33,510 bases of DNA. It comes from Candidatus Poribacteria bacterium. Lineage in GTDB: Bacteria; Poribacteria; WGA-4E; GCA-2687025. The stretch is taken from NCBI GenBank assembly GCA_016866785.1, contig VGLH01000035.1, positions 1 through 33,510 of the forward strand, written 5' to 3'. The notes under the pieces were generated by a model, which was given only the letters and a program-made list of their open reading frames with translations, was not told the DNA's origin and ran no database searches. Below, one piece after another: positions 1 to 7,647 of this stretch. Position numbers and translations under genes: made by a program. The first letter of the stretch is position 1, and each line of letters starts with the position of its first letter.

Positions 1-1054
1 AACGCGCCGGAGCGCTTTCCGGCAGGGCGTTGAGCCGGTCGACGAGACGCTGCCGTTGCGCGGGATCGAGTCGCTCCCAGGGGGCGAGCGGCTGCCTACG
101 CACGGCGCCGAACACGTCGCGCCACAAGGCTGCCTCCATCGTCGGCGTGCACGCGGCGAGCGGAACCCCGACGTAAAGCGCTCGACCCATGCCGATGTCG
201 CGGGCGGCGATGAGGGGGTTACCCTCGACGGTCAGGACGGATCGGGCCCCCGGTGCGAGCGTTCCGGTTCGGATCGAGACGGGAACGCGAAGGCTGTCGC
301 CCCTCGGCAGGCTCATATCGACCCAATTTGCCGGCGCGAGCGCCATGAGAGGAGCGAGCGGCGTGCCGTCCAACGTGGGCGTTCCAGCGTCTTCCAGCCA
401 GACGAAGGTTCCGCCGCGCCGGATCCATCGAAGCAACGCCGTCTGTTGGGCGGGAGCCCATGCGCTGGAGTTCGGGTGGAGCCCCCTCCAGACGACCACG
501 TCGACACCGCTCCACGCGAGCCAGTCGCTCGGTAGACTGCTGAGCGACCCCGTTTCCGATGGCTTGACTCGAACTCGTTGCGGCGAGTCGGGGTCCGCGC
601 CATCGAGGCGGATTTCGCCACCGACGTACGCCAGGGTTCCAGCCGTCGACGTCACGGCGAGTACGCCGAGGTCGTTCGGGGCGAGCGGAGCCGGGATCGG
701 GAAGGAGTAGGACGACTCCGCCTGTGCGGTATCCACCCATCGCACCGTGCCGTCGGTCGGGAGATCGGGCGTTCGTGCGACGGTTTCCCAGCGCGTTCTG
801 CCATTGCGCACCAACGCGAGCTCGATGCCGTTTTCCTCCGCTCCGAGCGAGACGTAGGCGGTTCCCTCGAACCCTTCGGTGTCCGTCGCCAACGTGACGG
901 CGAAGCGCGTCCAGCCGCCGCCGCGAACGATGCCGCCGACTCCGATGTCAACCGACTCGACGACCAGATCGGCGCGCGTCGAAGCCGCGCACGTCAGCGC
1001 GCACGCGCACGCCAAAGCGACGATATGAGTGTGGGCAGCGCAACGGTAGACCAT
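1..1054 (-). CDS. Secreted protein of unknown function, C-terminus outside window
   Basis: An open frame runs from the ATG at 1054 through base 1 with no stop, showing about 351 residues; the C-terminus is outside the window. The first ~28 residues form a signal peptide with an Ala/Cys/Leu core, a likely cleavage site being after STRA. Residues ~30-170 look beta-rich. From ~180 onward the pattern resembles a class I glutamine-amidotransferase-like (ThuA/BatA-associated) fold: a hydrophobic strand VDVVVWRG, then LLRWIRRGGTFVWL, then GMGRALYVGVPL. No catalytic Cys is evident in the expected nucleophile position, so a structural or binding role is more likely than an enzyme. There is no Shine-Dalgarno sequence before the ATG, and a predicted promoter ends only six bases upstream, suggesting a leaderless mRNA. 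The reading is supported by continuous sense coding, a clean signal peptide and sensible composition; competing frames give Arg/Pro/Ser-rich nonsense. The fold assignment is inference. Confidence 0.72.
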   Translation of the reverse strand, partial: MVYRCAAHTHIVALACACALTCAASTRADLVVESVDIGVGGIVRGGGWTRFAVTLATDTEGFEGTAYVSLGAEENGIELALVRNGRTRWETVARTPDLPTDGTVRWVDTAQAESSYSFPIPAPLAPNDLGVLAVTSTAGTLAYVGGEIRLDGADPDSPQRVRVKPSETGSLSSLPSDWLAWSGVDVVVWRGLHPNSSAWAPAQQTALLRWIRRGGTFVWLEDAGTPTLDGTPLAPLMALAPANWVDMSLPRGDSLRVPVSIRTGTLAPGARSVLTVEGNPLIAARDIGMGRALYVGVPLAACTPTMEAALWRDVFGAVRRQPLAPWERLDPAQRQRLVDRLNALPESAPAR

Positions 1055-1060
1055 GGGCTG

Positions 1061-1089
1061 AGCATACGGTCCGGTCTGCTTGCGATCAA
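1061..1089 (-). promoter_or_regulatory. Predicted sigma-70 promoter for the leftward secreted-protein gene
   Basis: Read on the minus strand, TTGATC (1089-1084) and TATGCT (1066-1061) are separated by 17 bases. The expected start point falls at about 1054, the A of the ATG, so the transcript would have little or no leader. The -35 box overlaps the -35 box of the rightward promoter at 1080-1108. This is a sequence match only. Confidence 0.4.
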
Positions 1090-1108
1090 GCCGCGACAGA
1101 CGTATACT
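1080..1108 (+). promoter_or_regulatory. Predicted sigma-70 promoter for the flagellin-like gene
   Basis: TTGCGA (1080-1085) and TATACT (1103-1108) are separated by 17 bases, about 47 bases before the ATG at 1156. The spacing is ideal and the -10 box is strong for such GC-rich DNA. It overlaps the predicted leftward promoter. Confidence 0.5.
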
Positions 1109-1155
1109 ATCGGTAACTCGTCGCGCCCCAATCGGTTCTGCGACAGGTGCAAGGC

Positions 1156-1947
1156 ATGGCAGTCTCAAGTCTCATTTCGCCAGCGGAAGTCGTCCTTCCG
1201 CGACCCATTGAAGCTCTGACCGTGGTGCGCACGCCCACCCCCGCGCCGTCGGAGAACGTGTCGGCGCTGCGCGACCTGGGATCGACCTCCGGCAGACCGC
1301 CTACGAAGAACCTTGCCGGTGGATACGACGCGGCAGACGAGCGTCGTCTGCGTGTCGAGGACGTGGCGCAGCGCAACGAGGAGCGGGTCCACGCCGAGGT
1401 CGTACGAGACACTCGCGAGGCGCTGGACCGCATCGCGGCGGAAGTGACGCGCATCGCCGACCTGGCGGCGAAGGCTCAGAGCGAGACGGTCTCGGCATCG
1501 GAGCGGACCGAACTCATGGTCGAGGCGCGCGAGATCGCAGAACGCGCCGAGGAGGCGTTTCCGGCTGCCGATCCGTTCATGAAGCCGGAAGTCGCCAGCC
1601 TCGCCGTGATCGCGTTGCGACCGGAAATCCTCGCGCTTGCCGACTCCGCTCGCGCCGCCGATGGGACGCCCGAGGCGGTTCGACTGGAGGAGCGCGCTGT
1701 CGAGGCGGTTCGGCGCATCGAATCTATCCGACGCGATATGTTGCCCCCTCCCCCTGAGCAGGAGCCCTTCCCCTCGCAGCAGGACGAAGTCGCGATGAGC
1801 GAACGCGAGCGCATCGAGAGCCCGGACGCCGCCGCGCAGGTCGCGCAAGAGGTGCGGGCGGAGGCGCGCGTCAACTCCGCCGACATGCTCTTGGCATTGG
1901 CGAACATTGTCCCCCAGACGGCGATCTCGCTGCTGGTCTCGACGTAG
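1156..1947 (+). CDS. Flagellin-like coiled-coil protein
   Basis: The product is 263 residues. Residues ~1-60 are Pro/Ser/Thr-rich and low in structure. Residues ~70-135 are helical, and REALDRI...RIADLAAKAQSETVSASERTEL resembles the flagellin D1 N-terminal helix pattern (R-x-LA-x-QA, a short turn, S-x-x-R-x-x-L). The last ~25 residues, NSADMLLALANIVPQTAISL plus a few more, match the flagellin D0 C-terminal helix pattern (ML-x-x-AN-x-x-PQ-x-x-x-SLL). The usual flagellin N-terminal D0 helix is absent and there is no signal peptide. No flagellar gene is nearby, so it may be a small flagellin-related filament or cap protein, or a helical protein that converged on the pattern. A GTG at 1147 is an alternative start; the ATG at 1156 was preferred because it has an AGG-type ribosome site about eight bases upstream. 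Confidence 0.7.
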   Translation: MAVSSLISPAEVVLPRPIEALTVVRTPTPAPSENVSALRDLGSTSGRPPTKNLAGGYDAADERRLRVEDVAQRNEERVHAEVVRDTREALDRIAAEVTRIADLAAKAQSETVSASERTELMVEAREIAERAEEAFPAADPFMKPEVASLAVIALRPEILALADSARAADGTPEAVRLEERAVEAVRRIESIRRDMLPPPPEQEPFPSQQDEVAMSERERIESPDAAAQVAQEVRAEARVNSADMLLALANIVPQTAISLLVST

Positions 1948-1997
1948 CCGCATGCGCTGTATGCCGCGTCGCGTCGGGGTTCGTTCCTCTCTCCGCA

Positions 1998-2027
1998 TTG
2001 ATTCCTCTAGGGCGCGGGTGGTAATAT
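1998..2027 (+). promoter_or_regulatory. Predicted promoter of the lolA-like / rimO operon
   Basis: TTGATT (1998-2003) and TAATAT (2022-2027) have an 18-base spacer and lie about 35 bases before the lolA-like ATG. It would drive the run of closely packed genes lolA-like, rimO, pgsA, thpR and possibly recA. Confidence 0.5.
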
Positions 2028-2062
2028 CGGGGCGTCGTCGCTGACGGCGCGGAGGGCTCTGT

Positions 2063-2800
2063 ATGCGCGCGAAACGTGGCTCGATACGGACCATCGTCCG
2101 GCGCTGTGCGTTCATCGCCGTGTTGTGCGTGCCAGCGTTCCCGGTGTCGACGGCGCGCGCGCAGGAGCTGACGGCGGAGCAGGTTTTCGGCAAGATGCAA
2201 GCCGTCTACGCGAAGATGAAGACGGTTGCCGCCGTCTTCGACGAGACGACGATCATGGACGGCGACCGCCGAACGGCGAAAGGTCGGCTCATTTTCGGGA
2301 AGCCGAATCTGCTCCGACAGGAGTACTTCGACCCCAAAGATGCCAAATCGGTGGCGCAGGTGATCGTTCTGGACGGCTCGATGTCGTGGTCGTTCACGCC
2401 GTGGCTGAACCAGGTGACGCGCAAGGAGATGGACACGAAGAGCTCGCGCGAGCTGCTTCCAGGAGCCGGCGAGAACCTGGAACTGGTTCCCAAGAGTTTC
2501 TCGCTGTCGCTCAAGAAGGATGACGCGGCTCGCCGGAAGGGCGTCTACCTGCTTCACATGGAACCGAAGCCCGGCACGCGCGGCGTGGGCGTCGGCGAGC
2601 ATCTCGAGATTTGGGTCAGCCAGAAAGACTGGCTTCCGGTGCAGGTGTCCTACACGAACACAGAGAACGACGTGGTCACGATCATCGCGTTCAACGACAT
2701 GAAGCTGGACGTGACTCCCCCGAAGAACGCCTTCAAGTTCGAAGTCCCGCCTGGCGTGGAGGTCGTCACGATCAAGGACGACTACAAGCGCGACCGGTGA
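2063..2800 (+). CDS. lolA: LolA-like outer-membrane lipoprotein carrier protein
   Basis: The product is 245 residues with a basic N-terminus and hydrophobic core typical of a signal peptide, probable cleavage after ARA or AQA (residues ~32-34). The mature part follows the LolA/LolB pattern: an N-terminal helix (VFGKMQAVYAKMKTVAAVF), strands around GRLIFGKPNLLRQEY, a VIVLDG strand turn, and a C-terminal half with W-x-x-LPVQVSY and MKLDVTPPKNAFKF. LolA shuttles lipoproteins through the periplasm from the LolCDE complex to the outer membrane, so its presence argues for a diderm envelope. The ATG at 2063 has GGAGGG at 2051-2056. The gene abuts or overlaps rimO, suggesting one transcript. Sequence similarity is by pattern; a LolA-fold protein of another role cannot be excluded. 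Confidence 0.85.
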   Translation: MRAKRGSIRTIVRRCAFIAVLCVPAFPVSTARAQELTAEQVFGKMQAVYAKMKTVAAVFDETTIMDGDRRTAKGRLIFGKPNLLRQEYFDPKDAKSVAQVIVLDGSMSWSFTPWLNQVTRKEMDTKSSRELLPGAGENLELVPKSFSLSLKKDDAARRKGVYLLHMEPKPGTRGVGVGEHLEIWVSQKDWLPVQVSYTNTENDVVTIIAFNDMKLDVTPPKNAFKFEVPPGVEVVTIKDDYKRDR

Positions 2801-2829
2801 TCGGCGAGCCGCACAAGGATTCCGGCCTG

Positions 2830-4200
2830 TTGAGTGACCGACGTGGCAAGGCGCAGTCTGTCAAGGTGATCACGCTCGGATGCCCCAAGAACTCCGTCGA
2901 CTCCGAGTCGATGATGGGGATTCTGAGCCAGTCGGGATACGAGCTCACCGACGATGAGAAGCGCGCCGATGTGCTTGTCGTCAACACGTGCGCGTTCATT
3001 GAGCCAGCCAAAGCCGAGTCCATCGAGACGATCTTGGGAGCCGCCGAGCTCAAGCAGGACGATCCGCGCAAGCGGCTGATCGTCACGGGCTGCCTGGCGC
3101 AGCGATACGTCAGCGAGCTCGCCGATGAGATGCCCGAGGTCGACGCGTTCGTCGGCACCAGCGAGTTCATGCACATCGGCGACGTCATCCGCGATACCCA
3201 GCGTCCGCGCGAGGACCGCGGCGCGCCGATCCAGCGCGTGTCGTCTCCTGCCTACCAATACACGCAGCCGTTTCCCCGGATACTCGCGACGCCCTGGCAC
3301 ACCGCGTACCTGAAGATCGGCGAAGGCTGCGACAATCGATGCACCTTCTGCGCGATCCCGTCGTTCCGCGGCGACTATGCCAGCCGTCCGATCGACATGC
3401 TTGTGCGCGAGGCGGATGTCCTCGCCCAGTCCGGCGTGAAAGAACTGGTTCTCATCTCCCAGGACTCGACGTTCTACGGGCGCGACCAAGGCGGGGACGG
3501 GCAGCTACCCGAACTGCTGCGGCGTCTCGCGCGCGTCGATGGGATCGAGTGGGTGCGCGTGCTCTACGCATACCCGACGCTAGTCGATGACGAGCTGCTC
3601 GACGTGCTGGCTGGCGAGGAGAAGGTGTGCGCTTACCTTGACGTGCCGCTGCAGCATGTCGATAATGACGTTCTGCGACGGATGGCACGTGCGACGAGAG
3701 AATCCGAAACGCGGGAGTTGGTGGTCCGGGCGCGCGACCGCGTGCCGGGGATCGCGCTCCGGTCGTCATTCATCGTCGGGTTCCCGGGCGAGACCGACGC
3801 GCACTTCGCCAAGCTGGTGGACTTCGTCGCGGAATCCCGGTTCGAGCACGCGGGCGTGTTCCGCTTCTCGCCGGAGGACGGGACGCCGGCGGCTTCGATG
3901 CCGGATCAGGTCTCCGAAGAGGTGGCCGAAGAACGGTTCATGGAGCTCGTCGCGGTCCAGACGGACATCGCCCGGGAGTTGCGCAGCGCGCGTGTCGGCA
4001 GCACGGTCCGGGTGCTGGTGGATGGGAAGAAGCCCAACACTCCGCTGACGGAAGCGCGGATGGAATCCCAGGCGCCTGAGATCGACGACGTCGTCTACAT
4101 CCGAGGCTCACGGCACAAGGCGGGCGTGTTCATCCACGTCCGCATCGTGGAAGCCTTTGAGTTCGACCTGTTGGCAGAACCAACTGAAGGACCCCTATGA
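2830..4200 (+). CDS. rimO: Ribosomal protein S12 methylthiotransferase RimO
   Basis: RimO is a radical-SAM enzyme that adds a methylthio group to Asp89 (E. coli numbering) of ribosomal protein S12. The N-terminal UPF0004 domain shows the three cluster Cys in LGCPKNSVDSE, VVNTCAFIEPA and VTGCLAQRY; LGCPKN-VDSE is diagnostic of RimO rather than MiaB. The radical-SAM motif is CDNRCTFC, with Cys at ~167, 171 and 174 when counted from the TTG at 2830. A TRAM domain follows at the C-terminus (VGSTVRVLVDG onward). Length is ~456 residues, normal for the family. The start is uncertain: TTG at 2830 has AAGGA ten bases upstream, while GTG at 2797 overlaps the lolA stop (GTGA) without an obvious ribosome site. 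The stop overlaps the pgsA start as ATGA, implying translational coupling. Confidence 0.95.
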   Translation: MSDRRGKAQSVKVITLGCPKNSVDSESMMGILSQSGYELTDDEKRADVLVVNTCAFIEPAKAESIETILGAAELKQDDPRKRLIVTGCLAQRYVSELADEMPEVDAFVGTSEFMHIGDVIRDTQRPREDRGAPIQRVSSPAYQYTQPFPRILATPWHTAYLKIGEGCDNRCTFCAIPSFRGDYASRPIDMLVREADVLAQSGVKELVLISQDSTFYGRDQGGDGQLPELLRRLARVDGIEWVRVLYAYPTLVDDELLDVLAGEEKVCAYLDVPLQHVDNDVLRRMARATRESETRELVVRARDRVPGIALRSSFIVGFPGETDAHFAKLVDFVAESRFEHAGVFRFSPEDGTPAASMPDQVSEEVAEERFMELVAVQTDIARELRSARVGSTVRVLVDGKKPNTPLTEARMESQAPEIDDVVYIRGSRHKAGVFIHVRIVEAFEFDLLAEPTEGPL

Positions 4201-4841
4201 AACGAGCCGAGTGGTCTCCATTCGGGCTGGCGAATGCGCTCACCGTTCTGCGCATCCTGATCACGCCGCTGTTCATGCTCGCGTTCTTCCATGGGTACCG
4301 TCACGCCGAGGCGGCTCAGGGCAGGGCGGCGTTCTACTACCTCGGAGCGCTGTTCCTGTTCGGGCTGGCGTCGCTGAGCGACTATCTCGACGGAAAGATC
4401 GCCCGGCAGCGCGGCGTCACGGAGTTCGGCAAGTTCTTCGATCCGATCGCCGACAAGCTGCTGGTCCTGACCGCACTGCTGTCGCTGCGTTACTACGGCG
4501 AGCTGATCCCCATCTGGATGGTACTGGTCATCGCCGGTCGAGAGATCGCTGTCACGCTGCTGAGATCCGCTTTAGTTGCGCGCGCGGGTCGAGTCGTCAG
4601 CGCGAACCTCTGGGGCAAGATGAAGACCGTATCGCAGATGACGATCCTCGTGGTCAGCCTGCTGCTGTTGAGCGTGAACAGCGCGGTCGGTTATCCCTAC
4701 GAAGGGCTGCGCACATCTCGGGGACCGATCTTCTGGATGATGCTGGTCCCGGTCACCTTGACGGTTCTCTCCGGGATCGAGTTCGTCTACAGCAACCGGT
4801 CCAACTTCCGGGCCCTGGCGACGGGCAGCGAGGTGGCATAG
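4197..4841 (+). CDS. pgsA: CDP-diacylglycerol--glycerol-3-phosphate 3-phosphatidyltransferase
   Basis: This 214-residue integral membrane enzyme makes phosphatidylglycerol phosphate from CDP-diacylglycerol and glycerol-3-phosphate, the committed step to phosphatidylglycerol. The CDP-alcohol phosphatidyltransferase signature is complete: DYLDGKIARQRG followed by GKFFDPIADK, giving the D-x2-DG-x2-AR-x8-G-x3-D-x3-D metal-binding pattern at residues ~62-84. Four to six hydrophobic segments surround it (for example IWMVLVIAGREIAVTLL and MTILVVSLLLL). The length is typical. It is translationally coupled to rimO through an ATGA overlap, an arrangement often seen beside thpR and recA in bacteria. PgsA is preferred over Pss or Cls-type paralogues because of the size and the rimO/recA context. 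Confidence 0.92.
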   Translation: MKRAEWSPFGLANALTVLRILITPLFMLAFFHGYRHAEAAQGRAAFYYLGALFLFGLASLSDYLDGKIARQRGVTEFGKFFDPIADKLLVLTALLSLRYYGELIPIWMVLVIAGREIAVTLLRSALVARAGRVVSANLWGKMKTVSQMTILVVSLLLLSVNSAVGYPYEGLRTSRGPIFWMMLVPVTLTVLSGIEFVYSNRSNFRALATGSEVA

Positions 4842-4876
4842 CCCAGTGCCGCTAGGGCGACCGGGCGAGGGTCACG

Positions 4877-5437
4877 ATGCGTCTGTTCATCGCGCTCGTG
4901 TTCCCTGAAGACGCGCAGGAGCACCTACGGTCGCAGTGCCGTCTCTGGCAGTCCGATCCAGCGCTTCGACGAGCCCGGTTCGCGTCTGACTTCCACATCA
5001 CCCTCCAGTTCCTCGGCGAAGTGCCGCCGAATCGGCTGGAGCCATTGACCGCATGCCTGGCGGAACCATACGGCGGGTACCCGACGTTCACGGTGAGGCT
5101 CGGGGCGCTGGGCGCGTTCCCCAGCATCCACCGGGCGTCTATACTATGGCAGGGCGTTGGAGAGGGTGGCGCGAACCTGACGACGCTGGCGAACCTGACC
5201 GGCGAGGCGCTCGCTCCCCTGGGCTTTGAGCCGGAACGACGACGGTTCGTGCCGCACGCGACGCTGGCGCGACTGCGGGTTCCAGTGAATCTGAGCCAGT
5301 GGGTCGCTCGATGCAACGCCGAGATCGATCTGCCCGATGCGTTCTCCGCTGGCGAAGTCTCGCTCGTTCAGAGCATCCTGAAGCCCGACGGACCCCTTTA
5401 CACCGCGCGCGCGTCGTACCCACTGATGTCCGTATGA
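4877..5437 (+). CDS. thpR: RNA 2',3'-cyclic phosphodiesterase (2H family)
   Basis: ThpR (formerly LigT) belongs to the 2H phosphoesterase superfamily and hydrolyses 2',3'-cyclic phosphates on RNA or reversibly forms 2'-5' RNA linkages in vitro. Both catalytic H-x-T motifs are present: HIT at residues ~40-42 in FHITLQFLGEV, and HAT at ~127-129 in HATLARL. Typical family features include the N-terminal MRLFIALVFP strand, the FLGEVPP turn and the C-terminal SILKPDGPLYT strand. The length of 186 residues is normal. GAGGGT at 4867-4872 serves the ATG. It lies 35 bases after pgsA and 36 bases before recA, with no cinA gene between, although cinA often sits in this cluster in other bacteria. Cellular substrate is unknown for the family. 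Confidence 0.92.
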   Translation: MRLFIALVFPEDAQEHLRSQCRLWQSDPALRRARFASDFHITLQFLGEVPPNRLEPLTACLAEPYGGYPTFTVRLGALGAFPSIHRASILWQGVGEGGANLTTLANLTGEALAPLGFEPERRRFVPHATLARLRVPVNLSQWVARCNAEIDLPDAFSAGEVSLVQSILKPDGPLYTARASYPLMSV

Positions 5438-5473
5438 GCCGATGTTGCAGGCATTCACCCTGGAGAGGTCACG

Positions 5474-6613
5474 ATGACAGCGAAGGCGGCGAGACCGGCG
5501 GCGGTGGCGCCGGAGAGTGACGACGCAGCAAAGAAGAAAGCCATCGAGCTCGCAGTGGCGCAGATCGAGAAGCAGTTCGGCAAGGGCACCATCATGAGCC
5601 TGACCGGCGACAACGTCCTGCCGGTGGAGGTGATCCCGACAGGCGCGTTGGCGCTCGATCTGGCGCTGGGCGTCGGCGGCGTGCCACGTGGTCGAGTCGT
5701 CGAGGTCTACGGTCCCGAGTCGTCGGGCAAGACGACGCTGTGCCTGCACATCCTTTCGGAGGCGCAGAAGCGCGGAGGCGTTGCCGCGTTTATCGACGCG
5801 GAGCATGCGTTCGACCGGTTCTGGGCGAAGAAGGTCGGCGTCGATCTCGACGCCCTGTTGTTCTCCCAGCCAGACGACGCGGAGCAGGCTCTGGAGATCG
5901 TCGAGACGCTGGTGCGAAGCGGCGCCGTGGACTGCATCGTGGTCGACTCTGTCGCGGCATTGGCTCCCCGCGTCGAGATCGCCGGCGAGATGGGCGATTC
6001 GCACGTTGGCGTCATCGCGCGGCTGATGTCGCAGGCATTGCGCAAGTTGACGGGTGTCATCAACAAGTCGCGGACGTGCGTCATCTTCATCAATCAGGTG
6101 CGCGAGAAGATCGGCGTGACGTACGGGAACCCGGAGACGACTCCCGGCGGGAGGGCGCTGAAGTTCCACGCCTCGATCCGCATGGAGATTCGACGCGGAG
6201 AGGCGCTGAAGGTCGGAACGGACACGGTCGGCTACCGGACGCGCGTCCGCATCATCAAGAACAAGGTGGCTCCGCCGTATACGCAGGCTGAATTCGACAT
6301 GGAGTTCGCCGGTGGCATCTCGCGCGAGGGCAGCATCCTCGACATCGCGTCCGACTACGGCATCGTGCAGAAGTCGGGTGCTTGGTTCTCGTATGGCGAG
6401 GAGCGACTGGGTCAAGGGCGCGAGAACGCCAAGGCGTATCTGCGGGACAACGCGGACATCGCGGCGCAGGTCGAAGCGAAGGTGCGCGAGTCGCTTACCG
6501 GGAGCGTCGTCGGCGCAGACCGCCCGTTGCCGGAAGACGCCGACGACGAGCTCGATCCTGATCTGGACGACGAACTCGGTGAGGTCGTCGAAGACCTGTC
6601 GGACGAGGTTTGA
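5474..6613 (+). CDS. recA: Recombinase RecA
   Basis: RecA is the ATP-dependent DNA strand-exchange protein and the co-protease for LexA-type repressors. The 379-residue product has the N-terminal oligomerisation helix ([14 protein letters not shown]), Walker A GPESSGKT at ~80-87, Walker [11 protein letters not shown], loop L1 ([21 protein letters not shown]), the RecA signature region around [13 protein letters not shown], and loop L2 ([15 protein letters not shown]). The sequence [12 protein letters not shown] resembles the Bacteroidetes-type variant of a motif usually read AEHALDP. The C-terminal tail, ~30 residues, is unusually rich in Asp/Glu, which in other RecAs moderates filament formation. 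Length is slightly above the common 345-355. GGAGAGG at 5462-5468 precedes the ATG. No LexA box was recognised upstream. Confidence 0.98.
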   Translation: MTAKAARPAAVAPESDDAAKKKAIELAVAQIEKQFGKGTIMSLTGDNVLPVEVIPTGALALDLALGVGGVPRGRVVEVYGPESSGKTTLCLHILSEAQKRGGVAAFIDAEHAFDRFWAKKVGVDLDALLFSQPDDAEQALEIVETLVRSGAVDCIVVDSVAALAPRVEIAGEMGDSHVGVIARLMSQALRKLTGVINKSRTCVIFINQVREKIGVTYGNPETTPGGRALKFHASIRMEIRRGEALKVGTDTVGYRTRVRIIKNKVAPPYTQAEFDMEFAGGISREGSILDIASDYGIVQKSGAWFSYGEERLGQGRENAKAYLRDNADIAAQVEAKVRESLTGSVVGADRPLPEDADDELDPDLDDELGEVVEDLSDEV

Positions 6614-6638
6614 GGCATTGGGTCCGAGGAGGATCGCG

Positions 6639-7607
6639 TTGAGGCGAACGGCGTTCTTTGGCGCGTTGGTGGCGGCGACATCCCTGGTTCTCGCCGGATG
6701 CTTGGCTCCGGCGACGGGCCCGGTCATCGAGAAGCGGGGCGTCAAGCGAACCTACACGGTTCCGACCGTCAAGCCGGAGCACAGCCCCGACGGCTTCACG
6801 TTCCGTTCGCCGCACTTCGAGCTGCATTTCGACGAAGCCATCTCGAAGATGCGAGGGTACGAGACCCCGGACGACCGCATCTCGCGTGGTCTGGGCGCGA
6901 TGGTCTTTCTCGAGAGCCAGTACAACTTCCTCCGGGAGGTGCTGGGCATCGACGCGCTGGCGATGATTCCGATCTTCGTCGCCCCGAACATCGAGGGGAA
7001 CGAGCACGACGCGTACACGCGTTCGGGATGGCAGTCCGATGGCAAGGGCGCGATCCAGTATGCGGTGGCTGTCTACTTCGGCGCCGAAGCCTTCGCGAGC
7101 CCGAGCATCCGCGCGCATGAGATGACGCACGCGTTCACATCGATCTACGGCTTGCCGGCGTGGATGAACGAGGGCTTGGGTGTCTTCGTCGAGTCCGAGC
7201 TCGCAGGCGGGGCCGGCTGGGCGAGGAATAACCGCAGTCTCAAGCCGTTGGGATTCGACGAGAACGGATACAACGTGATCCAGCTCTGGAGGCGGGAAGG
7301 ATCGGCGCTGACATTCCGAAGCGTCGAGACGTACTCCTACTCCTATTCGGTCGTGACCGAGCTCAGCGACCGCCACGGGGATCCGCTGTTCCAGAGGTTC
7401 TTCCAGCTCATCAGCGAGGAGACGAAGGCCCAAGGACCTCGGATGCACACCGACGAGGACATCGTCTCGCTGTTAAGTCGGGCGGCGGGAACCGACCTGA
7501 CCCCGTTCTTCGAGAAGGAGCTTCAGTTCAAGCTGTCCGCGATGCCAGCCGCTGCAGCGTCGCCGACTCCGCGTGTGACACCCGGAGACATCCCTCCTTT
7601 GCGATAG
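6639..7607 (+). CDS. Lipoprotein zinc metallopeptidase (peptidase MA-like)
   Basis: The start is the TTG at 6639, placed there by a strong GAGGAGG at 6626-6632 and by the lipoprotein signal peptide that begins at once (LVLAGC lipobox, Cys at ~residue 23). The 322-residue product carries HEMTH at residues ~160-164 and, 14 residues later, WMNEGLG with Glu ~178, the HExxH...E zinc site of gluzincins of the peptidase MA group. The C-terminus is Pro/Ala/Thr-rich (AAASPTPRVTPGDIPP), like a disordered tail. The protein is likely tethered to the membrane facing the periplasm; its substrate is unknown. The gene follows recA by 25 bases and may be read from the same transcript. The metal ligands are intact, so activity is plausible. 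Confidence 0.85.
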   Translation: MRRTAFFGALVAATSLVLAGCLAPATGPVIEKRGVKRTYTVPTVKPEHSPDGFTFRSPHFELHFDEAISKMRGYETPDDRISRGLGAMVFLESQYNFLREVLGIDALAMIPIFVAPNIEGNEHDAYTRSGWQSDGKGAIQYAVAVYFGAEAFASPSIRAHEMTHAFTSIYGLPAWMNEGLGVFVESELAGGAGWARNNRSLKPLGFDENGYNVIQLWRREGSALTFRSVETYSYSYSVVTELSDRHGDPLFQRFFQLISEETKAQGPRMHTDEDIVSLLSRAAGTDLTPFFEKELQFKLSAMPAAAASPTPRVTPGDIPPLR

Positions 7608-7647
7608 CGACCTACCGGGCTTGGAGACCAAGCAAGAGAGGACAGCC

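Noticed and set aside
578-1219. A 213-codon plus-strand frame in the first kilobase
   Set aside because: It is opposite the edge-truncated secreted-protein gene, which has a signal peptide and coherent domains.
1165-2193. A 342-codon minus-strand frame opposite the flagellin-like gene
   Set aside because: Arg-rich composition, no start context, and the plus strand has a promoter, a start and family-like helices.
5144-6745. A 533-codon open frame on the minus strand opposite recA
   Set aside because: It is Arg/Leu/His/Asp-rich nonsense mirroring recA and thpR codons; the plus strand encodes clear family members.
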